Source: Bradyrhizobium sp. NDS-1
GTDB lineage: Bacteria > Pseudomonadota > Alphaproteobacteria > Rhizobiales > Xanthobacteraceae
Assembly (NCBI RefSeq): GCF_032918005.1
Contig: NZ_CP136628.1
Coordinates: forward strand, 3,209,501-3,273,500
DNA: 64,000 nt
Direction: 5' to 3'
The notes under the pieces are model-generated. The model made no database searches. It saw nothing but the letters and a program-made list of their open reading frames with translations, and was not told the DNA's origin. Shown piece by piece: positions 26,997-34,087 of this stretch. Every line of letters starts with the position of its first letter. The first letter of the stretch is position 1. The position numbers and the translations under genes were made by a program.

Positions 26997-27410
26997 ATGA
27001 ATCTCATCGAAATCACCCTGCAAGCCCTCGACGCCGCCGAGCGGGCTATCCCACCCGGACAGCCGATCTACATGCTCAATCTGCTGCGCTATCGCGCGCA
27101 GGCGCATTACGAGGACGGATTCGACGCCGCGCCTTGCTCGGGCCGCGAAGCCTTTAATGAACGCTACAGGCCGGCATTCCGCCGTCTTGCGGTGGGCAAG
27201 CCGCTCGTGCGGATGTTTTCCGTCCCGGTCCTGGCGAGCCTCGTCGGCTCGCCAGGTGAGCGCTGGGACGAAGCGGCGATCAATGAATACGGCGATTTCG
27301 CCACCTTCCGTTCCATCGTCGACTCCGAGACTTACCAGCGCGAAGTCGCCCCGCATCGGCACGCGGCGCTCGAAGATTTCCGGCTGCTGGCGCTCGCCAA
27401 GGCGGCGTGA
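26997..27410 (+). CDS. DUF1330-like small protein, divergent to the LysR regulator
   Basis: A 137-residue cytosolic protein with Y-M-L-N-L-L-R-Y near the start, E-A-F-N-E-R-Y-R-P-A-F and N-E-Y-G-D-F-A-T-F-R, which resemble the ferredoxin-like dimeric alpha/beta-barrel of DUF1330 and related families. Those proteins have no firmly known reaction. GGGA lies just before the ATG at 26997. It is divergent from the LysR gene and is its likely target. The DUF assignment is tentative. Confidence 0.65.
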   Translation: MNLIEITLQALDAAERAIPPGQPIYMLNLLRYRAQAHYEDGFDAAPCSGREAFNERYRPAFRRLAVGKPLVRMFSVPVLASLVGSPGERWDEAAINEYGDFATFRSIVDSETYQREVAPHRHAALEDFRLLALAKAA

Positions 27411-27531
27411 AGAATTGCGAAATTGCGGTGACGGTGCAGAATGCTTGTCCTGGCCAGAGCTGTCAGATGTGGGGATTGTTGCACTTTCACCGTCATATCA
27501 GACCCGCTCCGCCGGCGTCCTGGATTTTCCT

Positions 27532-28926
27532 TCACGACGGGGCTGAGGTCTCGTGCGCGGGGTGGTCGTCGCCGATCGAGCGCCCCAGCGCCATCAGCAC
27601 CACGAACGTCGCGACCCACACCATCCGCGCGCCGTAGCGGTCGTGCGGACCGGAGATCACGGCGCAGATGAAGGCGTTGCCGAGCAGGGCCAGCGTCACG
27701 GTCGCCGCCAGCAATGTCAGGTCGTCCAGCCGGCGCCTCGCGACAGCGTTGCCGAGCAGCACGACCAGCGCCAGCATCGAGGCCAGCGCCACCGGCACGT
27801 GCACCCAGTTGATCGCGGTGAAGTCGAGCTGCCAATTCTGCTGCCGCGCCGCGCGCATCGGCGCGGCCTGCGCGGGGATGTAGCGCTCGACGATGCCACG
27901 GGTGTGCGGGATCCAGCCATTGGTGCCTTCGCCGGTCGCGACGTGCAGCAATTGCTGGCCCATCGCCCGCAGCGCCGCGCCGGCCTGCCAGGCAGGATAG
28001 TCCTTGAGCGACTGCACGACGATGTAGCCCATCTCCTCGTTCATGCCTTCGAAACGGCCGAGCGTGTTGAACATGCTCTTGCCCCACAAAAATTCGTCGG
28101 CGCTCGCCGGCAGCTCGTTGCGATAGGGGCAGAGCTTGTAGCGTTCGCGCGGACAACGGTCGTTGAGATATTGTGCGACGATGCCGTCCTGCATCATGCG
28201 GCCGAAGGCGACGCCGTAACCGCCGGGGGTCCAGGCCAGCTTGCCGGACAACGCATAATTCGCCGACACCAGCATCACCCCGCCCACGGCGATGGTGAGG
28301 CTCGCCTGCGCCAATCCCGCCAGCGGCAGGCGCTCCTTCAGAAACGGCCGCGCCATCCAGCCCGCTGCGCAAAGACCGAGCAGCACGCCGAGCGTGGCGC
28401 TATGCGTCGCCGCGGCAAAGGCGGTGAAGACGAACAGCGAGATCTTTTCGAGCGTCGATGTCCGTCGCCCGCCGATGACCAGCAGGAACAGCGACAGGAT
28501 CGAGAGCCCGGCGAAGATGTCGGTGAGCAGCATGCTGGCGAGCCAGGGCAGCGCGGTCGTCAGGATCAGGCAGAGGCTGATTGCGACGAAGCGGGAGGTC
28601 TGCATCAATCCCAGCACGCGCAAGGTGAGCTGCAGCAGCCACAGCGTCGCCAGCGATTGGAGGGCGAGGTTGATCCAGAAACCAAAGCTCTCGCCATAGT
28701 GCAGATATAGGCCGAACACCGTGGAGCGGCTGGGGACGAGATAGCCCTCGTACCAGCGCGCCAGATAGCCGCCGGTATCCCATTGCAACAGCGGATAGCC
28801 GTTCCAGAACGCCGGCGCGATCATCAGCAGGGGCAGGGCGATTGCCGCCAGACGCAGCCAAAACGTACCCGCGGCGCGCGCGCGCAATTGATCGGTGGTG
28901 ATGCTCAAATCCGCTCTCGTCCTCAC
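27532..28926 (-). CDS. Polytopic membrane protein of unknown function
   Basis: A 464-residue protein from GTG 28926 (AGGG upstream; a TTG at 28944 is also possible). It has about ten membrane helices, the first at about 20-40. After it come W-N-G-Y-P-L-L-Q-W-D-T-G-G-Y, and later Q-Y-L-N-D-R-C-P and C-P-Y-R-N-E-L-P with two cysteines in a large extracytoplasmic loop. The W-D-T-G loop after helix 1 recalls GT-C glycosyltransferases, but I cannot name a family. It ends in a His/Asp-rich tail. It stands alone, convergent with the gene at 26997. Confidence 0.6.
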   Translation of the reverse strand: MRTRADLSITTDQLRARAAGTFWLRLAAIALPLLMIAPAFWNGYPLLQWDTGGYLARWYEGYLVPSRSTVFGLYLHYGESFGFWINLALQSLATLWLLQLTLRVLGLMQTSRFVAISLCLILTTALPWLASMLLTDIFAGLSILSLFLLVIGGRRTSTLEKISLFVFTAFAAATHSATLGVLLGLCAAGWMARPFLKERLPLAGLAQASLTIAVGGVMLVSANYALSGKLAWTPGGYGVAFGRMMQDGIVAQYLNDRCPRERYKLCPYRNELPASADEFLWGKSMFNTLGRFEGMNEEMGYIVVQSLKDYPAWQAGAALRAMGQQLLHVATGEGTNGWIPHTRGIVERYIPAQAAPMRAARQQNWQLDFTAINWVHVPVALASMLALVVLLGNAVARRRLDDLTLLAATVTLALLGNAFICAVISGPHDRYGARMVWVATFVVLMALGRSIGDDHPAHETSAPS

Positions 28927-29184
28927 GTCCGACCCTGCCCGCAATAACGGTCGGCAGAGAATTCACCAATAGTTTGACGCCGCCCCGCTTGAATTTGGCA
29001 AGACTCTGACCATTTTGAGCCGACTTGCCGCTTCGGGGGCTCAGAAGAAATCTTTGTTTTTCAAAGCCTTGGCATGCTTTCGTGAGGCAAGGTGCTGTTC
29101 ACTCTCAGGCAAGCCGGTCGGGACTTTGTCGCCTAGACTGTGCTATAGAGTCGATAAAACGTGCCCATTCGAAAGAGCAATTCC

Positions 29185-30009
29185 ATGGCAGTGCATCAGG
29201 TCAATCCGGGAGCAAAGCTCGCATCGCTCGATCCGATCTGGGACCGGATCCGCGGCGAAGCGGAGGACATCGTCCATCGCGAGCCCGAGCTTGCGACCTT
29301 CATCTATTCGACGGTGCTGCATCACAGCCGCCTGGAAGACGCGGTGGTCCACCGCGTCGCCGACCGGCTCGATCATTCCGCAATGTCGGGCGACCTGGTG
29401 CGCCAGACCTATGACGAGGCGCTGCGCGACGATCCCGATCTCGGCAACGCTTTCCGCGCCGATCTCGTCGCCGTCTACGACCGCGATCCCGCGACCTCGC
29501 GCTTCATCGATCCCTTGCTCTACTTCAAGGGCTTTCACGCCATCCAGACCCATCGCCTGGCGCACTGGCTCTATCTGAAGGGCCGCAAGGATTTCGCGTA
29601 TTATCTCCAGAGCCGCGCCTCCGCGGTGTTTCAGACCGACATCAATCCCGCCGCGCGCATCGGCCGCGGCATCTTCCTCGACCACGCCACCGGCTTCGTC
29701 TGCGGCGAGACCGCCATCATCGAGGACGATGTCTCGATCCTGCATGGCGTCACGCTCGGCGGCACCGGCAAGGAGAACGAGGACCGCCATCCGAAGATCC
29801 GCCACGGCGTCCTGATCGGCGCCGGCGCAAAGATCCTCGGCAACATCGAGATCGGTCATTGCGCGCGCATCGCGGCCGGCTCGGTCGTGGTCAAGCCCGT
29901 GCCGCACAACGTCACGGTCGCGGGCGTGCCCGCCAAGATCGTCGGCGAGGCCGGCTGCGCCGAGCCCTCGCGCACCATGGACCAGATGATCAACGCCATG
30001 GGACTCTGA
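29185..30009 (+). CDS. cysE: Serine O-acetyltransferase
   Basis: A 274-residue enzyme that acetylates L-serine with acetyl-CoA as the first step of cysteine synthesis. The helical N-terminal domain (about 10-140) includes F-K-G-F-H-A-I-Q-T-H-R. The left-handed beta-helix (about 145-250) has the hexapeptide repeat run with D-I-N-P-A-A-R-I-G, D-H-A-T-G-F-V-C-G-E-T and L-H-G-V-T-L-G-G-T-G-K; the catalytic His is in D-H-A-T-G. The C-terminal tail ends M-I-N-A-M-G-L, able to reach cysteine synthase. AAGAG lies upstream of ATG 29185. A terminator hairpin follows the stop. Confidence 0.95.
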   Translation: MAVHQVNPGAKLASLDPIWDRIRGEAEDIVHREPELATFIYSTVLHHSRLEDAVVHRVADRLDHSAMSGDLVRQTYDEALRDDPDLGNAFRADLVAVYDRDPATSRFIDPLLYFKGFHAIQTHRLAHWLYLKGRKDFAYYLQSRASAVFQTDINPAARIGRGIFLDHATGFVCGETAIIEDDVSILHGVTLGGTGKENEDRHPKIRHGVLIGAGAKILGNIEIGHCARIAAGSVVVKPVPHNVTVAGVPAKIVGEAGCAEPSRTMDQMINAMGL

Positions 30010-30027
30010 GGCGGCTTTGACGTTGAA

Positions 30028-30052
30028 AAAGGGCCGGATTCTCCGACCCTTT
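30028..30052 (+). terminator. Hairpin after cysE
   Basis: AAAGGG-C-CGGA pairs with TCCG-A-CCCTTT around a TTC loop, with one mismatch. It starts 19 bp after the cysE stop and is preceded by an A-run. No long T-run follows, so strength is uncertain. Confidence 0.6.
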
Positions 30053-30141
30053 CGATCCCCAAATTCTTTGGCAATTCATGCTGGCGGTTCGTCGCGTCTC
30101 GTCCTAAAACCCGCCGACCATTTTTCGATCGGAGACTTGCC

Positions 30142-30360
30142 GTGGACGTCAAAGAAGTCAGAAAGCTCGACGCATATCTGAAGCGCGTATTCGGCAATCC
30201 CAAGATCCGCGTCGTGCCGCGGCCGAAGAAGGACGATTCCGCCGAGGTCTATATCGGCGAGGAGTTCATCGGCGTGCTGTTCGTCGACGACGAGGACGAC
30301 GATCGCTCGTTCCAGTTCCAGATGGCGATCCTCGAGGACGATCTCGTCGATCAGGAATAG
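30142..30360 (+). CDS. DUF3126 family protein
   Basis: A 72-residue acidic cytosolic protein with V-K-E-V-R-K-L-D-A-Y-L-K and the strand pair A-E-V-Y-I-G-E-E-F-I-G-V-L-F-V-D-D. It matches the short DUF3126 family that is widespread in Rhizobiales and of unknown function. The start is GTG 30142 with GGAGA 7 nt upstream. It is often found next to cysE in this group, as it is here, but a terminator-like hairpin lies between them. Confidence 0.85.
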   Translation: MDVKEVRKLDAYLKRVFGNPKIRVVPRPKKDDSAEVYIGEEFIGVLFVDDEDDDRSFQFQMAILEDDLVDQE

Positions 30361-30429
30361 ACGTTGCTACGCCGCCGTTGCGAGCGAAGCGAAAACGTCG
30401 CCGGCACGGCTCGCTCTCTCGTGTCTCAC

Positions 30430-30670
30430 TGCGGCGCCCCCATGGCGCGTCGAAGACGCGCGTAAACGCGCTTACGGCGTTGCAGTGCAGAGCCGGGACC
30501 CAAGAGCCGCACGGTGCATCTGCAAGAGATGGGCCCCGACCCGGCAGCGCATCGTCGACGAGACGCTGCGCTGCGTCCGGGCATGCACCGGATATCAAGG
30601 CGCGCTCTCTCCACATCGTCATTGCGAGCGCAGCGAAGCAATCCAGAATCTCTCCGCGGAAAGTTTCTGA
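30430..30670. repeat. Composite of dispersed intergenic repeats, no gene
   Basis: The gap 30361-30681 contains GCGCGTCGAAGACGCGCG followed by TAAACGCGC, then an inverted pair built on GCAGAGCCGGGACCCAAGAG, then TGCGCTGCGTCCGGGCATG, and finally GTCATTGCGAGCGCAGCGAAGC at 30618. The last two types recur widely in bradyrhizobial intergenic DNA as I know it. Short frames crossing the region are not credible genes. Confidence 0.65.
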
Positions 30671-30681
30671 AGTCGATTCCG

Positions 30682-31419
30682 CTAAGGCTTGCTCGTGCTG
30701 ATCGTCCAAAGTCCCTCGAACAGGGCCCTCGAGAGCGCAGAAAATTCCGCACTTTCTACGATGAGGCCATAATTCTCGCGCTTGGACGACAAGTAGGTGA
30801 CGGTATCGTCGTTGAGGTACATCGTCATGCCCAGATCGATTGATGGCGGAGCATACCTCAACTCCCGGAGTTCGGCCTGCGAACTGGGCCAAATCCTGGC
30901 CGTCTCGCGACCTCGGGATCGCAGCACCCGGAGCCGTATCCCGCGTTTGACCCGTTCGGTAATGTATTTCTGCATGCCTTCCACGCCCGGGACCTCGAGC
31001 AACTCGGGCATCGAGAGGACGCCAAGCAGGGTGCCAGATCGGCATTCGAGCGTCTCCCACAGCGCGCGCTCGATACCCTCCGTGCCCTCGTAGAACCGGA
31101 TGCGCGGCCTTGTCGCCGCCGCGTTGAACAGCGAGCGCAGTTCCGGTACGAGGCTGTCGAGGGTATTCCTGGTCCGCTCCCAATTCGAGATGAGAACGAT
31201 CGGATCTTCGGCAACGACGTGGCGGGCACCGTTCCCGGTGGTTTGCTTGACCAGTCCTCGTGCCTCGAGCCGGGCCAGCAGGTCGTACCCGTTTGTCCGT
31301 GTCACGCCTGCCCGGGCCGCAATCTCAGTGACCGATGCCAAACCAAGTTGCAGCGTGGCCAAATAGAAGCGCCGTTCCTTCTCGTCGAGGCCGAGTGATG
31401 CCAATTTGCTTTCGATCAT
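30682..31419 (-). CDS. TrmB-type transcriptional regulator
   Basis: A 245-residue protein. The N-terminal winged helix (about 5-75) reads L-G-L-D-E-K-E-R-R-F-Y-L-A-T-L-Q-L-G, V-T-E-I-A-A-R-A-G-V-T-R-T-N-G-Y-D-L-L-A-R-L-E-A-R-G-L-V, the pattern of TrmB regulators. The rest (about 110-245) is a phospholipase-D-like ligand domain often found with TrmB helices. TrmB proteins sense sugars in archaea; bacterial ligands are mostly unknown. It is divergent from the PNPOx-like gene at 31686, its likely target. Confidence 0.82.
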   Translation of the reverse strand: MIESKLASLGLDEKERRFYLATLQLGLASVTEIAARAGVTRTNGYDLLARLEARGLVKQTTGNGARHVVAEDPIVLISNWERTRNTLDSLVPELRSLFNAAATRPRIRFYEGTEGIERALWETLECRSGTLLGVLSMPELLEVPGVEGMQKYITERVKRGIRLRVLRSRGRETARIWPSSQAELRELRYAPPSIDLGMTMYLNDDTVTYLSSKRENYGLIVESAEFSALSRALFEGLWTISTSKP

Positions 31420-31503
31420 GGATCCCGTGTCGAGAAGTTTCGACAGAAAGTCAATCGAATAGGAGCCTGCTCTACTGAAAAGGGCGTTCTGACCTCCAAA
31501 CTA

Positions 31504-31519
31504 GTCAAAAGAAATTGAC
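31504..31519. promoter_or_regulatory. Inverted repeat GTCAA-N6-TTGAC in the TrmB / flavoprotein divergent region
   Basis: GTCAA-AAGAAA-TTGAC lies 85 bp upstream of the TrmB start and 167 bp upstream of the flavoprotein start. The right arm, extended to TTGACA, could also be a -35 element, though no good -10 follows at 17 bp. It is a candidate TrmB operator. Confidence 0.4.
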
Positions 31520-31685
31520 AAACGATGTCGTGGCCTACACGTTGGCTCGTGGCCTGTACGCTGGCTGGAGGCTCGACGCCGCGTTGTCTTGCTTTGCGCC
31601 CGCGTTGGTCTGCAATCGGTCTTGCCGGCTGATGCTGAGCATCGGCCGCCGGTCAATTCCGGCCTCCCGAACTCGAGGTTTCAAA

Positions 31686-32324
31686 ATGTCTTCGCTCGCC
31701 GATCGTCCATTCTTCCATGAAGGAATGCGGGAATTTCAAGACGAGTTCGACGGCCGAAGGGTTGCCGAGGCCATAGAGCGTCATCGCAAGCATTACAGCT
31801 TTTGGGACGATGAACGTGAATGGATAGAAGGCGCGCAGTTCTTCTTTATTGCATCGGCGTTCGGAGAATACGTCGATTGTAGTATCAAGTCGGGAGATCC
31901 GGGCTTCGTGAAGATCGTTGGAGAAAACGTCATCGAGTATCCCGAATACGACGGGAATTCGATGTACCGTACCCTCGGCAACATCCGAAAGAACCCGAAC
32001 GTTGGGCTCCTGTTCGTGAGGTTTGACGGAAAGAGCCGGCGGATACGGATCAATGGCCGGGCGTCAGTTCATGCTGAGCCGGAATATCTGGCGCGGCACT
32101 ATGGCGCGAAATTCGTCGTCCGAATCGAGTGCGAGCTTTATCCGAACTGTCCGCGGTACATCCCCGATATCGCTGGAAACGCCGCGTCTCCGCATGTTCC
32201 GCGCGAACAGGCAGGCTTGCCTCCTGCTCCGGAGTGGAAGCGAAGGGACTACATCAGAAATATCCTGCCGGCGAACGATCCGCATCGGGACGAGGTATGG
32301 ACGCGCGATTCCGGAGAGTCTTGA
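31686..32324 (+). CDS. Pyridoxamine 5'-phosphate oxidase-like flavoprotein
   Basis: A 212-residue protein of the PNPOx/FMN split-barrel superfamily. It has A-Q-F-F-F-I-A-S-A (first barrel strand), G-D-P-G-F-V-K-I-V, then N-S-M-Y-R-T-L-G-N-I-R-K-N-P-N-V-G-L-L-F-V and R-R-I-R-I-N-G-R-A, the phosphate- and FMN-contact strands. The late C-E-L-Y-P-N-C-P-R-Y-I-P motif occurs in the larger subgroup active on diverse substrates. It probably reduces or oxidises a small molecule with FMN or F420. ATG 31686 is the start just before the conserved domain. Divergent from the TrmB-type regulator. Confidence 0.8.
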   Translation: MSSLADRPFFHEGMREFQDEFDGRRVAEAIERHRKHYSFWDDEREWIEGAQFFFIASAFGEYVDCSIKSGDPGFVKIVGENVIEYPEYDGNSMYRTLGNIRKNPNVGLLFVRFDGKSRRIRINGRASVHAEPEYLARHYGAKFVVRIECELYPNCPRYIPDIAGNAASPHVPREQAGLPPAPEWKRRDYIRNILPANDPHRDEVWTRDSGES

Positions 32325-32454
32325 GTAACCGCGACGCCTCCTCGTCGCTGCGCAGTACTTCATTCTCTCTTAGGAGCCTGTTGAGAATTCAGTGACGGTG
32401 CATTCAACTCGCGAGCCTTCTTTGGTGCGCGATAGTCGTCGTGGCCCCGCCGGG

Positions 32455-33783
32455 TCACGCGCCCACCGCCGCGATCATGTCGGGAACCGTGACGAACTTC
32501 TCCCGTGGCTTGCCGAGCGCGGCTCCCCTGCGTTTCTCGGCCGTATCGATCGCCATCCAGTCAGGGTAGCTCACGACGCGTGCCACCCGGCCGGCGATCC
32601 GTGCAAGCAGTGCGTCGGGCGTATCCGAACGCGTCCGCAGATGGGCAAAGTCGGCCAGAACGGCCTCCGCCGTCGCCATCCCGCAGCCGCGATTGGTGCC
32701 GATCGTGCCGTTCGGCCCGCGCTTGCTCCACCCGCAGACATAGAGCCCCTCGATCACCGAAAGGCCCTTCGTAACGCGCCCATCGATGTTCGCATGGACG
32801 CCGCGCTGTGCGTCATAGGGAACGCCCGCGAGTGGCGTCGTCCTGCGGCCAATGCTGCCGAACGAGAGGCCGCACGCGATCTCCTCGATAACGCCCGACC
32901 GGTTCCTGAGCGCGACCGTCTCGACCCGGCCGCGTCCCTCGATTGCGACAGGTGAGAGGCCAAATCGAAAGAGACAGCGCCGTGGCCTCGTTGCAGTCTG
33001 CCGCGAGAACGCGCGCAGCAGCGACAGTTTTTCGGCGAGCTCCGGATCTCCGGAAATCTGCGGCTCGAATTCGTTCGGACCGATCCCGCGGTTGTCGACC
33101 AGCGTGTCGCATGCGCTCAATTCGAGGAAATCACGCAATTCCTTCGCGGTGAATTTCGCCTGTGCCGGCCCGCCGCGGCCAATGATGACGATCTGGCGAA
33201 TCCGGCTCTCCGCCAGAACTTCGAGCGCATGGCGCGCGATGTCGGTCTGGCTCAACTCGTCGGCGGACTTGGCGAGAATGCGTGCGACGTCGAGAGCGAC
33301 GTTGCCATGGCCGATGATCACCGCCGCCTCGTGATCGAGATCGAATTTGAGATCGGCGAATTCGGGGTGGCCGTTGTACCACGCGACGAAATCGCCGGCG
33401 CTGTGGCTCCCTGGCAGCGTCTCGCCCGGAATGTCCAGAGGCCGGCTGAGATCTGCGCCGGTCGCGAGCACGACGGCGTCATAGGCCTCGCGGAGCTCGT
33501 CGACCGTGACGTCGTCTCCAATCGTGACGCCGCCGACGAAACGAAAACCAGGCGTCCTCGCGATCCTGTCGAAGGCGATCGTGACCTGCTTGAGCTTTGG
33601 ATGGTCGGGAGCAACGCCGAACCGCACCAGCCCGTAGGGCACCGGCAGCCGCTCGAACATGTCGACGGCCACAGACGCGCCGGAGCGCAGCAGCGCTTCG
33701 GCGGCGTAGAAGCCGCTCGGCCCGCTGCCGACGACAGCGACGCGGAACATGCCGGCATCGACGTCCGACGCCAGGTCCGTCAT
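32455..33783 (-). CDS. Ferredoxin-NADP+ reductase, adrenodoxin-reductase type
   Basis: A 442-residue FAD protein. The N-terminal V-A-V-V-G-S-G-P-S-G-F-Y-A-A-E-A-L-L binds FAD, P-Y-G-L-V-R-F-G-V-A-P-D-H is the signature of the FprA/adrenodoxin-reductase group, and I-I-G-H-G-N-V-A-L-D-V-A-R is the NADP(H)-binding loop. The C-terminal G-W-S-K-R-G-P-N-G-T-I-G-T-N completes the pattern. It transfers electrons between NADPH and ferredoxin. ATG 33783 overlaps the stop of the ferredoxin gene (ATGA), which shows the two are made together and probably interact. Confidence 0.93.
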   Translation of the reverse strand: MTDLASDVDAGMFRVAVVGSGPSGFYAAEALLRSGASVAVDMFERLPVPYGLVRFGVAPDHPKLKQVTIAFDRIARTPGFRFVGGVTIGDDVTVDELREAYDAVVLATGADLSRPLDIPGETLPGSHSAGDFVAWYNGHPEFADLKFDLDHEAAVIIGHGNVALDVARILAKSADELSQTDIARHALEVLAESRIRQIVIIGRGGPAQAKFTAKELRDFLELSACDTLVDNRGIGPNEFEPQISGDPELAEKLSLLRAFSRQTATRPRRCLFRFGLSPVAIEGRGRVETVALRNRSGVIEEIACGLSFGSIGRRTTPLAGVPYDAQRGVHANIDGRVTKGLSVIEGLYVCGWSKRGPNGTIGTNRGCGMATAEAVLADFAHLRTRSDTPDALLARIAGRVARVVSYPDWMAIDTAEKRRGAALGKPREKFVTVPDMIAAVGA

Positions 33784-34085
33784 CGGCCCAGCGCCAGTCT
33801 GCGCTCGTCTGCGCCCGGCAGAGGCGCCAGACGTGCGCTCAACACGGGAGTTTCGGCCGCGCGTTTGCGATTGACGTCGATCCAGAATTTCTTGTCCGCA
33901 GCCAGACGATAGTCGGGCTCGATCGCGCCGACAGGGCAGGCCGGCGCGCAGCCACCGCAGTCGATGCAGTTTTCCGGGTCGATATAGGTCATGGCGTCGT
34001 CGACGTGGAAACACTCCACCGGGCAGACGGTGACGCATTCCGTGTATCGGCAGCCGCGGCAATTGTCGGTGACCACGTAAGTCAT
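33780..34085 (-). CDS. fdxA: Ferredoxin with two Fe-S clusters (7Fe/8Fe type)
   Basis: A 101-residue ferredoxin. The first cluster site reads C-R-G-C-R-Y-T-E-C-V-T-V-C-P (Cys9, Cys12, Cys17, Cys21), the second C-I-D-C-G-G-C-A-P-A-C-P with four cysteines. The 4-residue spacer in the first motif is typical of FdxA-like 7Fe ferredoxins that hold a [3Fe-4S] and a [4Fe-4S] cluster. The tail W-I-D-V-N-R-K also fits FdxA. It starts 2 bp after the Mo-enzyme gene and overlaps the reductase gene, so it is probably the electron link between them. Confidence 0.92.
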   Translation of the reverse strand: MTYVVTDNCRGCRYTECVTVCPVECFHVDDAMTYIDPENCIDCGGCAPACPVGAIEPDYRLAADKKFWIDVNRKRAAETPVLSARLAPLPGADERRLALGR

Positions 34086-34087
34086 CG

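Noticed and set aside
30378..30843. Short frames in the repeat nest after DUF3126
   Set aside because: They run through dispersed repeats and into the antisense of the TrmB-type gene.
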